DNA of 64,000 bases from Pleurotus ostreatus/Saccharomyces cerevisiae fusant (lineage: Eukaryota; Opisthokonta): assembly GCA_024196135.1 (NCBI GenBank), contig JAMQCK010000045.1, positions 62,001-126,000 on the forward strand, in the 5' to 3' direction. Below the pieces are notes generated by a model that made no database searches, was not told the origin of the DNA, and saw only the letters and a program-made list of their open reading frames with translations. This document shows positions 59,250 to 64,000 of this stretch, in pieces (positions within the stretch are counted from its first letter, which is position 1; each line of letters starts with the position of its first letter). A program made the translations under genes and the position numbers.

Positions 59250-59751
59250 CTTGGAGGCGGTGGCAATGGCTTTTTCGCGTCTTTCGGGGTGGGGATAAGT
59301 GTATGCGCGCTTGAGAGTGTTCACGACCGAGACTGCTAGTCTGGCACTCGGGAGAAGTGGCGAAGCGTCGTCAGAGAGAAATCTCACGGAGTGGAAAGAC
59401 GGGGGAGATGACAAGGCGCGCGACGCGATCAAAAACGCCCGCTGTCAGCGGTCCCACCACGGTCACATGATTGTCGCATGTTTGTTGTCTTCCGAACCGC
59501 TCACAAGACAAAGACAAATCAGCGACCATGCATCTAGTTCGGACCAACCTACTCCACGACGAGGATTAGGATAGCACCAAGCATTGAGCATCGCTGAAGG
59601 TGCATCGCAAGACAACCATTCTTGCCGACCAAATGGTATTACAGCACACAAGACAACATAAACACCCGGGTATGTCCAGGAGCATGCGTAGAAACTATCC
59701 GAGGCATCAGTCCGAATGAAAGAAAGAAGGAACCCCTCATCAGAGACAAGG
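59250..59751. other. Promoter and spacer, nothing else seen
   Basis: About 500 bases upstream of the F-box/LRR gene and downstream of the membrane-protein gene. No repeat or relic recognised. Confidence 0.4.
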
Positions 59752-61816
59752 CTAGCACGTCTCCTCCCCGCCCTCGCTCAGGTCTGTATACGGCGGCGGC
59801 AGCTCGCGAATGACGCGCTGCCCTTGAGGACCGGCGTCGCGGTGCTGGATGATGACTTCGTCGACTGTGGACGGATGAGCGTCTGCGATAGAAGAGAGTA
59901 GGTATTGCGTACCTCCGTCGTGCTGATCGCCACCCGAGGTCCGCGACGCAGGATTCGAGCGCAAGTCGACGGGTGACCGCGTATCTGACGGCGAGCTCGC
60001 GTCGGTGCGCGAGCGCGAGGCTGTCGGCGACCCCCGCAGATCCACAGGCGAGCGCGTATCCACCGGAGACCCCTTCGACGACTGCCGCGTCGACGAGACC
60101 ATTGTCAACCCTGGTGGGAAGCGCGTATCCGAGCTCGCCTCTGTACGCCTGGAAGTCGGCGACGCCGAGGTATCGTGCCCCTTGTCGTGGTACGTGCCGG
60201 TGACGCTCTTGCTCAAGCTGTCCATCCTATTCCTATCGCCCGCCGCCGTCGACTCAGGACCGGTGGCCGAGCTATGTGCGTAGGGCGCGAAGTACGCCGT
60301 CGGCTTCAAGCTCGGATCGTCCGCTAGCGCGCCCATTCCGCCTCGTCTTCTACGCCATCGGACAAAGAAGAAGGCACCGAGCAAAATGACGGGTATCCCA
60401 AGCCCCAGCGCGAGCCCAAGAGCAAGAGGCGCAGGTGACTTGGAATCAGACTCCTTGTCGGATGACGGATTATCGAGCTCCGACGCGATCCCGAAGCTGC
60501 TCTGCATGCCGTCGCAGAGCACATCGGTGCCGCCCGTGGTCCGCACCCACGGCGAGCCCGAGGCCCACTTTCCGTCTTTGTCAGAGACGCCGGCTAGATG
60601 TTGGTCAGTCTCTCCTTTCTCAGTCCGCCAAGCGACCCACGCACCAATCATTTGCGAGCCTGGTCCAGCGCGGTTGATGTATGTATACGCGTCGTTATCG
60701 AGGCCCATGGTCGCGTTCGTGATTCTGAGGGTAGAGCCGCGCGTCAGCGGCCGGCAGAGTGAGAAGGGATGCGGTCGGAACACACACGGTAGCACCCTGC
60801 AGGTGGAGAATCATGTCAGTGAAGTACATAAGGAGGGTAAATGAGACGTACCAGGGACATGAGGTAGACAGTATATGGAGGGGAGCCGCCCTACAAAGTA
60901 CGCTCGTGAGTCGACCACTACGGACTAGAGGAAGCTGTAGACGCACCTTGATCCGCAGCCCCCATGGCTGACATGTTTCGAGCGTCGTACTCGTGAGATT
61001 TGACCAGACCTCGAAGTCTGTCTCCTCGGAGGACGGAACGCATGAGGTGTTGCCATTCGCGGCGACGATGTTGTAGGGAGATTGGGGCTGCATGACACGA
61101 TGCCAGTCAGAGGGCGAATGAGAAAGGGATGGATGACACGCACGATGCCGCCAGTCGCGTTGTTTGAGTCGACGACGCTCAGGAAGAGTTGAGTACCTAT
61201 GAGACGGTACAGGGTCAGCAGATGACAGCTCTTCGAGCAGCAAGATACGCACCAGGCTCATGATTAGCCGTCCAACTTAGCTGGCCTACGCTATTGCCGA
61301 TATGTTGCGTGGTAGGGGTACCGTTGACAGGGAAGGCGAGCATGTAGTATGGGCCTATCAGATCGTCAATGAGCATTCATTTCCCTCAGTCGAATAGCTC
61401 GAAGACGCACCTGTCCCCACGTCCCCATATCCCCCATCTAACGACGATGCTGATACATTCACACCGAAGCTATCGCACACTTGCAGGTTCGTAGAGGCTT
61501 GCTATCGAGGAGAAGCATCGTCAGTGATTGAGAAGGAGGGGACAACGAGTGCACGCACGCTAGTATTGAACGACCATTGAAACGCCTCGGCCCTCGTAAC
61601 GAGGAAGGACTGCAGCAGAAGCACCGCAATCGCGCGCACGAGGTGGGAATGAGACGCTGACAACCGGCTTGTCGGAGGCAATCTGGACGTCGACGGACCG
61701 GCAGGAGAACAAGGAAAGGAGAGTAAAGGAACAGACTCGAGGGACAGAAGAGAATCCAGGGGGGAAGCGAGCGACTGTACAGGGATCGACGGCCAGCGCG
61801 CACATCTCTTCATCAT
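59752..61816 (-). CDS. Probable single-pass membrane protein with Ser/Pro-rich cytosolic tail
   Basis: A multi-exon gene; the seven or so introns are short. The N-terminus has a hydrophobic stretch VRAIAVLLLQSFLVTRAEA, a likely signal peptide or anchor. The ATG at 61816 leaves about 58 residues before it, so the true start may differ. The outside part is read from small exons: VCDSFGVNVSAS, PYYMLAFPVNGTPTTQ, LFLSVVDSNNATGGI, PQSPYNIVAANGNTSCVP, GGSPPYTVYLM and TNATMGLDNDAYTYINRAG. It is rich in N-x-S/T sites. A transmembrane segment LALGLALGLGIPVILLGAFF is followed by RWRRRR and a low-complexity tail with duplicated RSPVDLR units. From memory this layout is common in Agaricomycete cell-surface proteins of unknown function. 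Not related to the F-box genes. Confidence 0.7.
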
Positions 61817-64000
61817 GGTGGTCGGGAGGAAAGATTGGGGCCCGCACGCGCCTGATCAGCGCAGGGTGATCAGCCGGCGGAGGAAGCGCCTGACACGGGA
61901 CGGCGGCACACGCGGGCACGGCGACGACGGCGGCGGCGGAGCGAGCTAGTACCCCGCGATATCAGCATCCTGACAACGGCGCATGATGCGGGCCGAGCTC
62001 CGCTGAATGGACCTGCGCGCCGTTTAGCCAGAGCGGGGACGAGGTGGGTGGGGCGTGGACGTGAAGGTGATTCCGAGAAACAATAGACATCGCGACACCA
62101 GGCTGGACCGACAGGACGTTCATGGGAGGTTTTCCGGACATACAATGGCGAACAATGGGCCAAAGATCTTGAAGGGTCCTCCACTTGCGGGCGCAATGAC
62201 CGACGTTCGAGGCTCGAAGTGTATCAATTGCTATCAGTATTTAGGCTCGGTAGCGAAGGGGACACGGAGGAAGATATAGCCAAGCGCCTGATCAGGCAAA
62301 AGAGGGCGATCCTTCCATTGACCATCCTCCTCGCCGAGGCCCTTGGAGAGCGGGCGAGGATTCGGACGGATGCGCTGGCGCCCAAACTCTACGCCAGTAT
62401 GATGGCGTAGGTCGATGCAAACTTTGGCCGACAGCTAGTCGACCTCCCATCCTGAATCCTGATCGTCTGTCGACACCGCGTCGACTCCGACGTGAGCTTC
62501 ACGCTACGTCTCTCATGTTTCGCACAGCCAACGCGAGAGCATGGCAGCGGGGCGAAAGGGTCGTCAAAACCGGATATATCCCTTCGCGTCTGTAAATTCC
62601 GGCACGCGACGGTTGGCACCCCTCGCTTCGCTTCACGCGGAGGCGTCATCAAGCAAGGGTGAGCATGCGAGCCTGGCGTCGGTGTGCAGCCTGCAGGCAT
62701 TGATGCGGCTCATCGGGGGGCTGAGGAGTAAGATGACTGGCGCCAAGTGCGGACGAAGAGCGAGTCCTGAGGACATTCAGCTAAGCAGAGCAACAAGCGA
62801 GGGAGTAACTCCGACGCAGATAGCATACGCGGAAGACTTGCAAAGTATAGCTCAACCGAGCGGGTGTAGCTTGGCCGAAGAGCGTCGTACTTCCATAAGC
62901 AGCTGCACATAACATCAGGCTCATGGCGCTTCAAGCGGACGATGACACGGCGCACCTTGCATGAAGAGCGATATCGGTCAAGAGCCAGCCATCTCGTCGA
63001 GAGGAGGATGCGGTACATCGCCACCTCGACTATCAGTGAGTGCGGCGAGTATCAGAGCCCATGGGGTGCATTGAGGTCATGACGGAGGCGTTGAGATGAC
63101 TCGGAAGGTCATCGTAAAGAGAGCTTCGCGAGCGTCCTTAAGAATGGTGAGAAGACGATGAGTACGACCATGCTTGTCTCATTGGCGATGAATTTCGATG
63201 TGGACTGATCGAAGGGCACGCTTCGAGAGACGTGTAAGCAGGGAGTACGACGAGAGGTGCATGGTACACACCTTGAGCGCTAAGTCCGTCAAACGTGAGT
63301 AGCGACTTCTGAATGAATCTGCGACGTTGACGATGCGCAATCCTGATCCTCCTTGCATCCCGGCTCATCCGCACCTCTTCAAAGTGTAGAGGGCCCAAGG
63401 AAGTTCAACGTCGATTGTCGGACGTCGGGGTTGACGCGTTGACGAGCGGTACGAACCGAAAAGGATGAGCGCGCCCATGAAGCTTAGAGATCGCCAGAGA
63501 CGGAGCGCATGTTCAGCATCAGATCGTGTAGGAGATGAGCTGAAGGAAAGAGCCATATACGGACCAAGAGGGGGGAAGATGACGGTACAATGATAAGTAT
63601 TGCCGCGGATGAACTAGCCAAGCAGGAACAAATAACGCGTCCATTGTTTTATTTCTGGTCCGGTCCGATGAGCTGCCTCTTTGAGCAGAACCATCATTAC
63701 CTTCGCGACAAGTTCTGAATCCCTCCCGAGCAAGAAAATGTCTACGACTTTGGCGCCACTGTCGAATCCAATAACACCGTAATGTTGTCTATAGGAGCGA
63801 TACCCAAGATGCGATAGTTAGCGAACATGCAAGAGCGTCAGATGCAAGAGCGTTTGGGACTGTGCATTTACCTGCGGTGTCTACGGGACGAACAGCCATC
63901 GATAACCACCTTCCTGTCGAGCGTCGCGCGTCTGAAAGCCGGAATGCTGTCTCGTGGCGTTAGGGGGACGTAAGGTTGGGCACGATCACCTCGAGGAATA
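61817..64000. other. 2.2-kb right edge without a supported gene
   Basis: Several open frames of 60-120 codons exist, but none shows family similarity, splice context or a domain I recognise. The minus-strand stretch near 63.35 kb (RDARRIRIAHRQRR) resembles one near 2.55 kb and may be a decayed repeat. Confidence 0.4.

Noticed and set aside
62541..62912. Plus-strand open frame at the right end as a gene
   Set aside because: No similarity to anything else in the window, no recognisable domain, and codon usage unlike the neighbouring exons.
1..64000. CRISPR arrays, tRNA or rRNA genes, bacterial-type operons
   Set aside because: The tandem repeats have no unique spacers of constant size; no cloverleaf or rRNA-like sequence was noticed; gene structure is eukaryotic throughout.

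Overview
The window looks like a gene-rich, fast-evolving stretch of an Agaricomycete (mushroom/bracket-fungus) nuclear genome. The signs are GC-rich coding sequence, many GT..AG introns of about 45-80 nt, F-box proteins of basidiomycete type, and no prokaryotic-style operons. All exon models were read by eye from splice signals, reading phase and alignment between the copies in the window. No database was searched.

The window is dominated by one lineage-specific F-box family. I count 13 copies of a nine-exon gene (one cut by the left edge), at 17-1097, 2984-5535, 11934-14283, 16506-18777, 19556-21944, 26266-28555, 28890-31224, 39980-43437, 43617-46094, 46228-48698, 49063-51430, 51754-54073 and 54300-56812, plus relics at 11.5, 19.2 and 31.7 kb. 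All share one architecture: a basic N-terminus; an F-box split by intron 1 right after LPLDVLFE; a Cys-rich exon 3; a charged helical middle with an H-x3-C-x2-W motif; and a large C-terminal domain of unknown function with TPxE, RPAT, WYPEVL and AGLDPxTAT signatures. The last exon is variable. The intron phase series 0,0,2,1,0,2,1,0 is the same in every complete copy checked.

A second family, a single-exon-core F-box protein with an LRR-like body and a short 3' exon, has four copies (24754-26165, 32197-33623, 36885-38239, 57879-59249) and one relic (1124-1560). Other genes are a hypothetical protein (6043-7305) with a 5'-truncated paralogue at about 56930-57642, a hypothetical gene (9840-11005), and a probable single-pass membrane protein (59752-61816).

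The cluster shows active birth and death. Three of the four F-box/LRR copies carry frameshifts, one of them also has a GTG in place of its ATG, and three nine-exon copies are frameshifted or stopped. Promoters are shared too: most nine-exon genes carry TCAGGTGA about 65-105 bp upstream of the ATG, often with CACGTG about 15-20 bp further upstream and a CGCGTTGACC-like block downstream. Non-genic DNA holds a 1.4-kb inverted duplication (about 7.55-9.0 and 14.9-16.3 kb), six copies of a roughly 58-bp dispersed repeat with a preserved reading frame, and several minisatellites, two of them inside coding exons.

By family knowledge, F-box proteins are substrate receptors of SCF ubiquitin ligases. 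A diversified cluster with a common promoter module would fit a coordinately expressed, rapidly evolving substrate-recognition repertoire. That function is inference.
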